Below are positions 1 to 13,299 of a stretch of DNA of 64,000 nt, one piece after another. Where the stretch lies: NCBI GenBank assembly GCA_964017235.1, contig OZ024936.1, forward strand, positions 17,894,496 to 17,958,495, given 5' to 3'. The DNA is from Sabellastarte sp. h YS-2021. Its lineage: Eukaryota; Annelida; Polychaeta; Sabellida; Sabellidae. The notes beneath the pieces are model-generated. The model saw nothing but the letters and a program-made list of their open reading frames with translations. It did not search any database and was not told the DNA's origin. The position numbers and the translations under genes are program-made. Positions within the stretch are counted from its first letter, which is position 1. Each line of letters opens with the position of its first letter.

Positions 1-3000
1 AACAGATAGAGAAATTATGAAAGTATATTATTTCAGTCTGTTACTTGTTTTGGTTCTAAATCTAATCTGATTACACAAAATAATCTATGAAATTATGGTT
101 CAGGACTGATAAAAATTATGAGGATCAGTGATAATGTTTTAATATTATACTCTTAAGTATATTAATTTCTGTTATTGTGTTTAAGACTTGATGACAATAA
201 TTTATGTTACAATTTTAAGTACCCGCATATTTTAAGTACTCATTGATTAAACCCGACCAATAGTGAACACATCTACACAGTATTCCAATATATGTCAAAT
301 GAACCCACGCATGTTTATATATCTAATATCTCAAGATAATCCAAAATGAATGTGAAGTTTTATTTTATTTGTATTACCAATTGAAATTATCTGTTCCCAA
401 CCTGGACAAAACAATGGGATTCATTTCAATGTCATTGTTTCACCATCTGTATGAACTACTGATATGCATAAGGAAATACTTGAAACACCAGTCTAACCTA
501 GAAACCTAACCTACAGTTGATGGCAGCCAACCCGAGCAGTTTGCAGGTAAAAATCCCTCAGTGGCATATTCATCACATACACGTGGAGGTCAGTAATTCA
601 TATTTGGATGACTGCTTTGTAATGCAAAAATCTGTCAAACCTACGTGTGCCTTTTACATTACCTGGCTGTCGATATGACGTTTAACCCCAACTGTTTTTG
701 TCCAATTGCTTTGTTGACATTAACATAATTTATGTTTTTGATGATTACAGATTTTTTTTTTTAAATAATGGAAAAATCTATATACATATTTCTGTCATGA
801 ATTTCTTTATACTGGAAATCACATGCATCACATACAATATTACGATATTCACAGTGTTTTAAACAACAAAACAAAATACCATATTTCTATTGCATGGATG
901 CTCTGAGGTGCTACAGCTTATTTATCTTAAGTCCATTATGTCACTTACTAGGCCCTTAAATAAAAATTAATTTCAAACTAGTCTATCCACCAAAATTTGA
1001 ACACAAATATAATGCAAATATCAATATGTAATGGAATGTTTTGTGCTAGTTATGTGCCAGTTGTGCTTCCATTTACTTTGTACATCATAAAAACATATAT
1101 GCTGACATTAAGTCAGAACTTCATTCTTATATCGTTTTAAATGCTGTATAACAGCAGCAAATCTGAGCTGTAGTTAATCACAATGTTCATTATCACAAAT
1201 ATTAGACCTTGACAATTAAGAATGCATTTTTCTGTATCCTTTTCAGTTTAAATTCCTGCGAATAATTAACACCGAATATTGATATACACAGTACATTTAT
1301 GGAAGTAACTTGTCCAGTCATTATAATTTTCAGTGAAACTCTCTCAATATGGAAAAAAAAACATGCCATATATCTCAGACTAAAATAAACTAATTGATGA
1401 AAAATGTAACTGACTACCAAAAAAAAAACAACAAAAAACACCCATTGCAAGGGAAAATTCATTTTTCACTAAATTGTTGTTTTGTTACTTTAACTAGTAA
1501 TTTATTATATTAATATGGCATTATATCACTTGTAGACAAAGAAATAAATGTAAATGAGATTTACATTAATGAGATTTATTTGCTACCGTGTTCAACTGTA
1601 TTGAATATTTGCAGAGAAGGGTAAGTGAAACTCTGAAGCAAAAAGTATTATTTCATATTTTAAAATCACCAGGAGTGTGAACAGTTTACCAGTGTTAGAT
1701 ATTCAGAACATGTGAATGTTCAGGGCCTATTCACACTGTTCCATGTGGTCATGTCAACATGTATTTGAATTTTGCTTATGATGCTAAAAATAAAGCTCTT
1801 TCTGACATCCCCTTCACCCCCCTGCTTGTACATTTAGTACATGGTAATACATAACTATTTTAAACATTTAAAGAGATCTGGTACATGTTGAAATGGCTGG
1901 CATGCTGTGTCAAGCTTGAATATGTTAAGTGGATCATGCAACAAACAACCCCGTACAAGTTAAATTTGTCTCATATGTAGCTCAGGAGGCTAGAGTATAA
2001 TTGTGTGAACTATATATAACATTTAAAGTGAACAAATAACAAAGCTTGAAACACAGCTATACAATTATTGCAATAGATCACCTGAAACTGGGGAGAGAAC
2101 TACTCCGGGGAAAATAACCTTAGAGAAGAAATCAACATCAGTGTCATAATTGGAACATTGATCTGATAAGTAAACAACCCATGCCTGTTTTGGTGTGTGT
2201 ATACATATGACTGGTTATATATGACTGGTATATCATAGCAGATTGTGATTGAAAGATTTTATTCAAAGTGAAAAAACTTGGTTGAAAAATATTTTCGACT
2301 GGGTTAATACCCAACTACACTTTTTAAATTAGACCTTCTGATCAAGTACCACTTGAAATTTGCAGTTTGGAGCCGTTTTGGTCAAACAAAAGTAAAATTT
2401 CCAACCTTTTTAACGCAATAGGAATATGTTAACACAGCCGTGCCGATGTGTAAAATACTTAACACACAAAATTTTATTGTTTTTATAGTTTTATTATGCA
2501 TATTATGATAGTTTCATACATGATCATTTCTTTTGCTGATTTTGCTGATTATTAACATAAATTTGGTCAGAATCATTTCAGATACAGTGTTAATGACATA
2601 AAATATAAAGATGGCTCATTTATAAATTACTTTCATTGTGTCAGTTTTCATAAAAAGTATGCGAATGTCGCATCTTAAAACTGATGTTATATGAAATTGA
2701 CTGAAATTTCAGAGCTTCTGAATCATGCATTCAGCTTATGTGTAACATAATTAATATGATAGATGCACAGTTTAATGTACACCACGTTTATCTATACATC
2801 ATAATGTAATTATAATATCACAATTTCCTAACAGATATGGTTGTTCTAAAAACAGGCTCCACAATGGAGCTGTTTTACTAGTGTTAAGTTTTGAGAGGGC
2901 AGAGCCTGCACTTTCACCAAAATACTCACTATTTGACCATCTAAGTAGCCAATCAAAAGAAAGGTGTTCTTTAGAAGCTCAGATCTCTGGAGCTGATTAC

Positions 3001-3140
3001 ACTCTCACTTATGACTTTACTTTTGGTCTTCCATCTATTGAGATGTTAATATTCAAAATTCAGTGGAACTTTGGGAGCAGATATTGGACTTGCAATTTTG
3101 TTGTTGAGAGGATTTAATACAGATAAAGGACCTAACATTC
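1..3140. other. No recognised feature
   Basis: AT-rich sequence with short homopolymers. Open frames are short and lack domain signatures. A ~60-bp stretch near 2020 resembles one near 8205 (TTTAAAGTGAA.AAATAACAAAGCT), too short to classify. Confidence 0.5.
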
Positions 3141-3228
3141 TGCTTCTCCCTCTACAGATTTATACCCCCCTAGACAAGGTTTCCTCTGCTTCTCCCTCTA
3201 CAGATTTATACCCCCGTAGACAAGGTAT
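3141..3228. repeat. 46-bp tandem duplication
   Basis: TGCTTCTCCCTCTACAGATT starts at 3141 and again at 3187. The copies run through to TAGACAAGGT with a single C/G difference. Non-coding. Confidence 0.85.
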
Positions 3229-3659
3229 AGCGGATAGATAGCTACCTTTCTAAGACCTCCTTAGTGAAGAATATTTCACAGCCCTTGTTCTAAAATATAA
3301 ATCTTTAGTTACCATAATACTTGTACTTTTAAAACAACACTACTATTGTTTGGTTCCAAACTGACAAAAGCTTGTCTTATAATTAAACTAGGAGCCACAA
3401 TTAATTCACAAGATAGATGCTTGGTGTATCAAGGGATTTCTCAAAGTGGAAGTACGAAAGATTCTCAAGTAGGTAAAGGCCAATGTTAGGGTTAGCCATA
3501 TAAAACAGCAAGGGTCACATTGGGATATGCCCTCAACATTCCTATCTGTTGGAGTGTTGCCTATACAGAGGTGACACAGTACACAATCAGATGCTAAATT
3601 TACTAGCCACTACTCAATTATGGGTCTCTATTTTGAGTATGCCAGTTACAAGCACGATG

Positions 3660-3897
3660 GGGGCCACTGTGGCATGTGGAAGAGTGGTAACACTCGCCTC
3701 CCACCTCTGAGGCCAGGGTTCGATCCCCATCACAACCTCAAGTGGGAAAGCTGGTAGTTGTTTGCCGTTGGTCGGCAGTTTACAGTACAGAACCCTAACG
3801 AACTGTATGTACTGGTTTCCTCTGCACTTCCAAATACCCGTCGTGATATGACGTGTACAGTGTTGAAAGCGACATAAAACCCCAAATAAATAAATAT
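3660..3897 (+). mobile_element. tRNA-derived SINE, full-length
   Basis: Has a tRNA-like head with an A-box-like TGGAAGAGTGGTAAC and a B box GGTTCGATCCC, then a conserved body (GGGAAAGCTGGTAGTTG, GGCAGTTTACAGTACAGAAC, GTCGTGATATGACGTGTACA) and a tail CCCCAAATAAATAAAT. It is flanked by an imperfect 10-bp duplication (AAGCACGATG at 3650-3659, AAGCAAGATG at 3898-3907). Same family as the copies at 16472, 20962 and 42346. Confidence 0.88.
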
Positions 3898-3907
3898 AAG
3901 CAAGATG

Positions 3908-5112
3908 ACATTAAATAAAAATATTAGTTTAACTTGATACCAGTGAAAGAAAAACTTTGCTAATCCATTGCATTCATCTGAGTTTATTGAAAAGACAATG
4001 TGTTTGGTTAGTGAGTTATGGTGTCAGAAAAAACATTTCAAGTATTTATGTGTAAAAAAATACACTGTTTCTTATTATTGTTTTTGTCATGACGTAAACC
4101 ACACATGGGTGGCTTTTTAATAACCAAATAGCATGTATTATGCCCTAAAGACATAATAAAATTTATTGCTTTTTTCAACTGTCGCAAATGTTACAAGAGT
4201 ATTTTATTGTAATGCCATAGACACACACATAACTATTAAAACCTTTCCACTTATCCAGATTTAGAATTATTTTCCAAACGCTTTTAATAAACAAGTGTCT
4301 AATGTATTTGGTACATATATATGTCACCTGATAGTATAATTGAAAAGAAAATAACTAAAGCCATTCACCCCACTTATATCTTGTATAAACTCTTCAACAA
4401 GACCTGGGAGTTTACAATATCAATAGATTCTGTAAGTGACTTCATAAATATTGTATAAGAAATGAAAAAAGTGAACAGTTTATATTTCTTTGCATTGTAT
4501 TTCAGACTGATATTTTATGCTAAATGATAATTTGTTTACACAGAAATGGACAAATCAGGCTTATATTAAATCTCTAGAAGATTAACCATCACTCTGGATT
4601 TTAGTGGGATACATCCCATACCTTACATACCACAGGAGACCTCCTGTGAGTTATGTTGGGTTGTATAAAATGACCCCAAAATTTAAGTTTTAACTCATCA
4701 CAAAATCTAAAGGCATTGCTGCTATATAAAATGAAGGTTTGAAGGGTGTCCATGAATTAACATGGATTAATTCTTTTAATTTAAATATTACAAATGGATA
4801 GTTTGAGTAATGTAGCTTTTCTTTGCAAATATTACAAATGATAATTACATTAAGCAAATTTCCTATTTTTATAACATTTTACCCTATAACATCACGAAGT
4901 TCTTTGTCCCATTTTCAACAAACATCTTATATACAGGGGTGGATAAGGTGGTAAAAATATAGTCCATTTCCTGTAAATTTAACACCACTCTCAAGAAATA
5001 ATTTTGTGCTTTGGGATGAACTCCTGTACATTATTTTTCAAGGGGGGGGGGGGTTCAAACCCCCTGAACTCCCCTCTGGATCCTCTAGTGATATAGACTC
5101 AAATCGTAAGGA
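3908..5112. other. No recognised feature; G12 run
   Basis: Only a G12 homopolymer at 5042-5053 stands out. No gene or repeat family was recognised. Confidence 0.5.
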
Positions 5113-6642
5113 AGGCAGTGCCACAAATGGATCAATTGTATATTTGTCTACATGCTTCAAATTTAAAATCTTCATGAGTATAAAGTTTGTTTCATATAAA
5201 ATTGTAAGATTTTAACTTAGAAAGAACCCACCAAATCACAGTAAATTCATGATATTGTGAAAATCCATGACGTAAAAATAATTTAATTTTGTTCACCCAT
5301 TAATGTAAACATAAAAGTAATTGTTAATTAATAGTGGCAGTGGCTATTTGTAATATCATTGTCTAAAACTATTAACATACAAACTATGGATTGGTTATAA
5401 CAGATACACAGGGCAATATGTTACCTGATCTTATTTTTATGCTAATTATTCAAACCATGAAACATAATACAATGAAGCCTTTTTCACATTTGACACAGTA
5501 TAGCTTACATATGTAAAATTACATAATTATAACATGACACAGGCCATTTTATGCAGGATACATTAATTGGTTCACATATGACACAGAGCCATGGCTGTTT
5601 GAAAGCAGACAGTTGTGCTTTACAAGGTTACTCACCCACGCATTTATTATGTTAAATAAGTGTGCATAACAGCAAGGTTTACATACAAGAAACTATGCAG
5701 CATAGAAATGTATCCATATCTGTGCCATATCTCATTCACATTTTAGCTTACATGTTTATCTATTTATACAAAATAGCACAAAATAGCAAAATCCTGTATA
5801 ATACCGGTATCATCAAATTTTAGGAAATTATTGTCATTTTAAAGTTGTATTGCAAATTAACATTTCTTATTAATATGTTTAGAAATGTCCATAACTAAAA
5901 TTTCAATTTTGTGTCCAACTCATCAAGGAAAAAACAGCCTAGCTGCAGTAACATCTAAACTCATTCCGAAAAGCTATGTCAGACATTCTAAGGAAATCCT
6001 CTGACAGATTCAATTATTCCTCTGGGGTAGATATCACCAAGCACACAATAAAAGTTGTATAATGGCCAGAAGTTGAGGAGATGGAGAAAACAGAAAACCC
6101 CAGTTTGTCATGCTGAAGACTATCAGTATCCATTTGCCCTCGAACAATTTCCAAACTTTAGGTCAAAATCAGGATTTGAATTCAGAACCTAAGTGTGGGG
6201 AGAGGAGTATGTTAACCATTATGTCAATCGATCATTGACATGGATGTGCATTTGAATAACGTTAAAAAGGTGTGCTCTATGCTGTTTACATCTGTATGAA
6301 ATGTTCACTCAGTGATTCAAATGTCCTTGTCTTGCAAAGAGGAGTTGTCCACCAGAAGTGTGGCTGAACAAGGCTATATCCTGAAGAATAACTCCAATAC
6401 CAGAGTTTATTAGTTGTGTGTATTTATAAACTTTGTGTGTGCAAATAGATACCTGCAATCTACTGGAATATCAAGTGTGTAATACTATTTATTATCAAAA
6501 ATTTTGAAAATGCTTCAAAAATCTGTCGATTCAACTCAAAGAGTTAAAAGCGATTTCAACCCATAAAAGTAAAAATAAACTAAATCAATCAAACATGTGG
6601 CAGAGTTATGATTTTCTAAAGTTTATTTTCTTTTATCAAATG
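5113..6642 (+). repeat. Duplicated non-coding segment, copy 1
   Basis: Collinear with 23141-24926. Anchors include CAGTGCCACAAA-ATGG, CATATTTGTCTA-type sequence, CTTACATATGTA, AGTTGAGGAG, TTAGGTCAAAATCA, and TATGATTT(T/C)CTAAAGTTTATTTT at the far end. It is diverged with many indels and no coding frame. It may be an old transposon family or a segmental duplication. Confidence 0.65.
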
Positions 6643-8296
6643 GGAAGTCTTGACATTATTTAGAATAATAAATCAGTAACCATGGCATGCATGCAATCAG
6701 CATGAAACAATGTATTGGATGCATGAATATTTCATTGATTTTTCGTTATAAACCAATCTTTCAAACATCTTCAGCTGCTTCATCAATTGCCAGTGTGTAT
6801 GTCTACAATCTATATGTTATAAATGTTATAACTATCAAAGGTACAAAGTTATGACTTCCTGTTAACAAAAACAAAAATTTCAGAAGTGTAGCTGAGTCAC
6901 AGCTGAAGATCACTTTTTGGATTACTCAGGAGTGTATTTGCCTTACACTGTATGTGATTTGATTTCCTGTTCAACAACCAGGGAATATAACTTACAAAAT
7001 AGATATCAATAAATTACTGTAATTAAAATTTTAAAAGTTACCAGAGTTTCTACAGCACTAGTGCAGTTGTTCCTTCCACAATAAACATATTTCCTATTCC
7101 TGGCAATTCACCAGAAAATTTACAATATTCTTACATGGCTGGAGTCTGACAGCAGCAGGAGGCATAGGAAATTACCCTAAAATAGTTTCCAGAAGCTTCT
7201 ACTTTATGCTCATTCTTGGACATTCACAGTATGTGAATCAACAAAGGAGCTACCAATGCATAAATATTTGGAAGATAACGTTAACATAATTATTTGAGTA
7301 GACAGAGGCATCAATATGGCTAACTCTAATGTTGTTATTCTGAAGTTATTTCTGACATTGAAGACTCATTCCTTTGTAGCCCAAGTCTTAGCCTCTGACT
7401 TTTCTTATTCATTAGTTTGTGAATAAATCACAACTCAATTGTCAAGTTATGAAAAAAAGGGTGGGTGAGCTTGTGCTTATTTGATCAGTGTACACATGGA
7501 CCTGTGAAACCCTGTAAGACCTGTAACATATTCCTTACTCAAATGATAATGTTGTTTCATTTCATCAAATGGTGTTCTGAAACAACTTTGAGTCAGCAAT
7601 TCATGAAAGTTGTGTGTATCCTGTGGAGAGAAAGAGGAGAACAGATCCGTGTAGGCAACTGACAAAAATTGTTCTTTTAGTAAATGTAAGCAGTTCTTTC
7701 CACAAGTAACCAATACTTGTAATTTTGCCTTCCCCTTTTTTGGCTGTTTTAGCTTCAGGAAAGTTCTTTCAGGAGAGTGTAGGGAAATTTTGATGTTGGA
7801 AAAGTCTTTAAGGAGACTGAAGCACCCTCAACACAACTTTACAGTTAGTCATATATATCTACTTGGTACAGTTTACAGTACACAAACGGAGGAGGATGTT
7901 GATATTGCAAATTCATAAATATCAACAGAAATTATTTAAGGATGATCTGAAGTATCATACGCCACCATAAAATATAATATCATCCTCAATATTTTTGTTT
8001 TCTCACCTGGTAACTTGTTAATGTGTGACTGTATCAAATACAAGAAGAATAGCTTATTTCTGTATTTTTTACTAATGTCTTGATTGTGTGTAAAGAGAAA
8101 AAACCTGAACTGTATCTGTAGAGGGACAGAGTTCCCCATACTTCTTAGTTATCAGTATATAAATAGAATAATCAGTATTGAGTCAGTGGCATTTGAAAGG
8201 CTAGATTTAAAGTGAATAAATAACAAAGCTAACACACAGTCTCGTCTGTTTTAACTGTGATTGGAGAGGTAACTCTAGAGAGGGATAAGCAATGAT
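6643..8296. other. No recognised feature
   Basis: Short open frames at 7465-7713 on both strands have no domain signature. AT-rich intergenic sequence. Confidence 0.45.
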
Positions 8297-8600
8297 TCTA
8301 TTCTATTTTATTCTGTACTTTTATGGCACTTAATCTCTGCACAGGCAGACTCTAAGGCGCAACACCAAAATCCAATTAAAAAGAATGATTCCATAGCTGT
8401 TGCCATGTAGAATACCACCGAGACACCAGATAGCTTAAATATTACGGTGTGTAGGCCTTCTTGAATAGATAATATTTTAGTTTTTCCGAAACAGGTGAGA
8501 GTTGAAACAGAATGGCCCTCACTGGGTGAATCATGCCAAACTGTGGAACTTGGATGACCATTGTGAAGAAACTTATAAACTAGGTGTCAGTTTTGAAGAT
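8297..8600 (-). repeat. SINE-like repeat with AATAGAAT tail
   Basis: The minus strand ends GAGATTAAGTGCCATAAAAGTAC followed by an AGAATAAAATAGAATAGAAT tail. The same 3' module appears at 9560-9640 on the opposite strand. No A/B boxes were recognised; the 5' limit is estimated. Confidence 0.5.
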
Positions 8601-10477
8601 ACAGCAAAATTCAACTGGCAGAATAAGTAGATTAATACATTAAACCTCCTTTCAAATAATAAATCAACGAGACTGACATTGGTATAGAGCACCAGTCCAA
8701 CAAGTAAGCGATGCATGCCTTATTGCATGCATATGAACATATTTACCAAGTCTATTAAGCCTTTGGAAGATTGGGGTTGACATACTTCATTGTATATATC
8801 ATCTTCAAAAAAGAATTATTTTTAGTTGTGGTTGAAACTATGCTCTCAATGAGGTTAATATTCCATTGACACTTTTGCAAATGTCACTTTTTATGACTAG
8901 ATATCTCTGGATATTGCACACAGCTAAAGATCTTGCTTAAAATAGCATTGAAAAATGTACAGTCTAATTAGTCCCATTTTATCGGTGATTTTTGATCATA
9001 CAGTGATGCCCTGGTCCCACCTCAGCCATTTTAAGGGACAACTGTTGAAGATTTTGTCCTCATCACTTGTACTATAATCTGCATAAGTTTTCATAAGTCC
9101 CCATTGTCTATTGACTATTTTGAATAGTGCCAATTTTCATTGCCTGTTTCATTGTGAGCCATCACTTGATTTCTGTCTTCATCAATCTTTGTGTTGTCTC
9201 TCTTTTTCATTGCAAACATTTCTTGCTGAGATCTGCCCACAGTGATGTTATAATCCGTCTTTGTATCAGTAGCAATAATCAAAAATGACAATCTCTAAAG
9301 ATCTAACACATATCACTTTGGGTGAGAATGAATATGCAAATCAATTTTCTTATCATAATGTTCATCACTCTTACCATCACTGTTACTACTAAGATAGATG
9401 CTTATATAATAACCTTTATGAATCATCCTCTTTCCTTTATAAATAGTTGATTCGTTTTAGAAAAATTGAAAAAAATCACTGTATTAACATAACAGAATTG
9501 TCAGGAGTAGTAACACATTTCCATGGGTAAGCCATGTGACCCCATTTTCCCACTGACCCAAAGACAGTCTTTGTCTTAGAGTCTATCAATAGATAGAGAT
9601 TAAGCGCTATAAAAGTACTATTAGAATTAGAATTGTAGATCGCTGAGTCATAGTCCTGTATGTGGGATCTTTGAATAATTGATATTTTACTAGCCTTTCT
9701 GTATCTTTTTAATGCAATGTATTTCCCTTGCCTGCAATTTATTAAATATAAATCTGTCAGCTACAAAAATATTTCAATGTATAAAAATTTAATGCTGTTG
9801 TTTGTTTAACTAACTTACCAAATCTTCATTGTAAACTTAATTATAGGCTACGGTAGATTTCCTATGGCATTTAAATTACAAGATACATGAACTAAGTGTC
9901 AGGATATGTTTGGAATTAAAAAACCTGACAGCTTTTTGGGTATATAGTAAATTGACAAAATAACTTTAAACAACAATTAACCTGGGCCTGACTGATAATC
10001 TTACGGCTGCTTGATGTATGTTTTTGAACTGTCCCCTGCAACCTTTTTCATTTCTTAGTTGTTTATCTATAGTGATTGTGACTCATCAGTGACAAATGTG
10101 GTGCTTGCAGAAATATTTAGTCATTTCCAGTAGTGACAGGATCTGCACTCTAAGAATTACTATTCTGTCTTCTCATCATGGTCAGAGTTAATCAGTCTCT
10201 ATGTAACTGAAAATCGTGCAATTGTAATATATTGAAGTGCATGCAGTATTTTGTGTGTCATTACATTTAAAACTATTCATTACATTTTACTGAGTTATTT
10301 GTGACCCAGCGGGGTATACCTTTGAAGAAATGTCACACTCCAATGATATATTTCAAGCTATTTCAAATTCTATAACTTGCACATTATTGATAATATGAAT
10401 ATAAAGAAAAAACTAATGAAAATTGTACACAAAGTTGATTAATGTCAGTCAACAATGCAATGTATGTGGGTTGCATT
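8601..10477. other. Spacer, mostly featureless
   Basis: Apart from the SINE-like partial copy at 9500-9640 nothing is recognised here. Confidence 0.45.
9500..9640 (+). repeat. SINE-like repeat, second partial copy
   Basis: Shares TTAGAGTCTATC...AGAGATTAAGCGCTATAAAAGTAC and a TTAGAATTAGAAT tail with the repeat at 8297-8600, in opposite orientation. It is truncated at its 5' end. Confidence 0.5.
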
Positions 10478-10797
10478 ATTATTATTATGTATTTATACTC
10501 CGCGCAATATCTCCATATACTACAGGACTCAAAGTGCTATTTAACCAATCTGACTGTACAGGTACAGTTCCAACTCACAAATAACTGACATTCCCCTAAC
10601 TGGAAGATAGAGGCTCAAGGATGACCATTTATCAACGTCCTTGAGGTTTTTTAACCTGCCACTGGGGATAGGACCCTATGACAGAGGACCGCCATTTTAA
10701 GTGGTCATCCGAGCCACTATGTATCTGCCTGTACCTGGGATTGAACCCACGTCCTCTGAGTTCCTAGACAAGTGTGTTACCCGCTAGGACACAGTGC
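10478..10797 (-). mobile_element. Second-family tRNA-derived SINE
   Basis: On the minus strand: head CTAGCGGGTAACACACTTG (A-box-like), B box TGGGTTCAATCCC, then a ~250-bp body including CCTGTAGTATATGGAGATAT and a tail of repeated ATAATA. The body does not match the 3660-type SINE, so this is a separate family. Confidence 0.8.
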
Positions 10798-13164
10798 ATA
10801 AAACTACCAAAATATCTGTATATACTATTTTGAACCTGAAATACATATATCCCTGATATTATGGTATTTCACCCTAAAGTTCAAATATATTCCATACTAG
10901 AGAAACCAGAACAAATATATTGTCACAGCACCACAATGCACTCAATAAAGTAAATTCTGATAAAAGTAGCTGTGAGTGAAAAATATCTTTACAGATTCAT
11001 AATGTACCAATTAAACATACCTAGAGTTCATTGATTTGAATAGTTAAGTGCAACAGTAGCACCTTGTAAATTTGATCCCTTGTTACTAAACTTTCTTTGA
11101 AAGTATGTACATAGAGAAACAGCAACTTTATTAAGGGATCACTCCTGTTTGTGTAATATTAGACCGAGCTTTTGTAGCATCAAAATAGATATTTGTTGTT
11201 TCAATCCAAGTTGTATTTGCCAATTCACGCCATTCTTACATATATGTAAGAAGATTATTATTCCTACACATAGCAGTAAAGGGTTTACTTTGAATTTAAA
11301 CATCAAAGTTCATCGATGATATGATTTGGTACATTATAAGTTTAAATTGCTGTCAGTTTCCAATGCAATGTATATTTTACGAAAAGTCAGTGTCCAGTTG
11401 ACAATAAGGTATAAATTGCTTCTTAACCATCTGAAGAAAATACTGCTGAAGCACAACACAACTAAAATTATCTGAAATATGGACATTTTTGCATCTTTTA
11501 TTTATGAAGGTTATACATTGTCCTTGCCTTTTTGATATATTGACTCTTTGGCCATTGTGAAATAATACAGGTATAAATGTAGAATGACACAATTAAAAAT
11601 TCTTAGTGAACTGACAAATTCTTGCGTGTTTACATTTAGTTTCATTTATGTTTCCTTTGTTTACATATTTCCCTTTTGAACAACAGGTATGCTTGTACTT
11701 ACCATGTTTAGATCTGCCAAGAAAAATTGGGGTTACATGTTTGCTTTACTGTTTTAACAGTTTCATTGTGGATGAACACAAAAACCACAACACAACATAT
11801 CCCTATTTGCTGTAAAAATAAAAATCCAAAAAGTAGAAATATAAGTGTCCAGATGATCCTTGTTTAAAATTGCATGATTGTATCACTGCTATTAAGCTTC
11901 ATTTTTTTAAGTGCCTGAGTTGTTCGGGCACCTGCTTTGGCACTCAGTTACTGTTTAATTCGTAGATCCCAATATTTTAGCCTTGAAAACACCTTTAGTG
12001 TTACATACCAGATCACTTTTCTGCATCTGAGATTTTGGGCCACGATTAATATTTTAGATCTGACAATTGCTCTGTGAACATGTGCTTTAAATTTACATTA
12101 GAGTCAGGGTTTTGTGTTCTATATGAAGAATAAGTTTAGGTAAAGGATTTTTTAAAATGCCGTGTAAAAAAAACATTCATTGCAGCAGTGAAAAAAACAC
12201 ACCTATGTTGACCACAAAGATAAAAGTTACAAAGAGACAATAAGCAGCAGCTAATTGGGTAATAAGGGGTTATATGTTGAGGTGTTTAAATAGCTCTGCC
12301 TGTTAGTACTGTTCCTGCAATTAATAATCAATATTGACTAATGATGCCATCATGGAGCTTTTGATGAAACTGAGCAATGCAAATAACAATATTATGAAAT
12401 GGATGTATGAGGTAGACAAACGCTAGGGTAATTGATGGTTCCAAACCCATACATTTTACTTACAAAGGACTGAATAATGAGATTGCACGAAAAACAGTCC
12501 TCCTTAAATCCATCTTTTTTACCTGAACAAATCACACAACATCCTTATCTCATGGCTCTTCATATAGCTCAAAAGTAGGTCACATCAACCTCCAGCAGTA
12601 AACTATAAAACTGCGGCTGAAAAGAGTCGGGACATTGGAGTACCATCGTTGGACTACATCATTAACACATTGCTCAGTGTTGCCCATTCAGTCAATCATC
12701 TCTTTGACCAATATATGTCATGTTTTTACAAGGTAAGCTGGGCCAGACAAGAACCAGGTCCGGTAGATATAATACCCAGGACACTTGTAACATGGATCCT
12801 GCAATACACTGGCTTCACAAGGGGCAGTCAGTGGCTCATCTAAATATGTTGTCCTGTGCAATGAACTTTATATTACCTAGTGAGTGGCATGGCAGTTGTA
12901 TAATATGTTTCAGATAAACACATTACCACCATGTGGAATGTCATTTCTCATTGGTTTAAATACCTCAACTTTTCTTTATCTACACCTGCTATATCACTTT
13001 CTTCTATTTTCCTATTGAAGCACTTTATTATCTGTTTTCCATCAAAGAAACAATGCCAAAGAGAGTTTAAGTCCACTAGTGCAAGCGCAAGGCCATCAGA
13101 GACAGGAGTAGTGGACTGAAGCGGTAACCTACTCCAGTATTAATGTAGGCTATTGCTGCTCAGC
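10798..13164. other. No recognised feature
   Basis: AT-rich intergenic DNA with only short open frames of biased composition. Confidence 0.45.
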
Positions 13165-13290
13165 TTCTGTAAAAGACAAACAGTTATTGTGGCCATGCCA
13201 CAATTCATAAAAGTCTGAAAACCAAAAAAAAAAAGAAGAAAAAAAGTGATCTCTAGAAGCGCGAGTCATGCTAGAGCTCACGTTTGAAAA
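13165..13290 (+). repeat. Dispersed short repeat (GTGGCCATGCCAC family), copy 1
   Basis: Shares TGTAAAAGAC, CATTGTGGCCATGCCACAATTCAT-type sequence (a local palindrome), an A-rich tract, GATCTCTAGAA and GCTCAC with 54265-54410. Possibly a small SINE or MITE. Confidence 0.6.
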
Positions 13291-13299
13291 TGACAACCC

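Noticed and set aside
3660..3740. Possible tRNA gene (A and B boxes)
   Set aside because: The tRNA-like head is fused to a SINE body and tail and has flanking duplications; no full cloverleaf was seen.
7465..7713. Overlapping frames on both strands
   Set aside because: Antisense overlap, no domain and no splice context.
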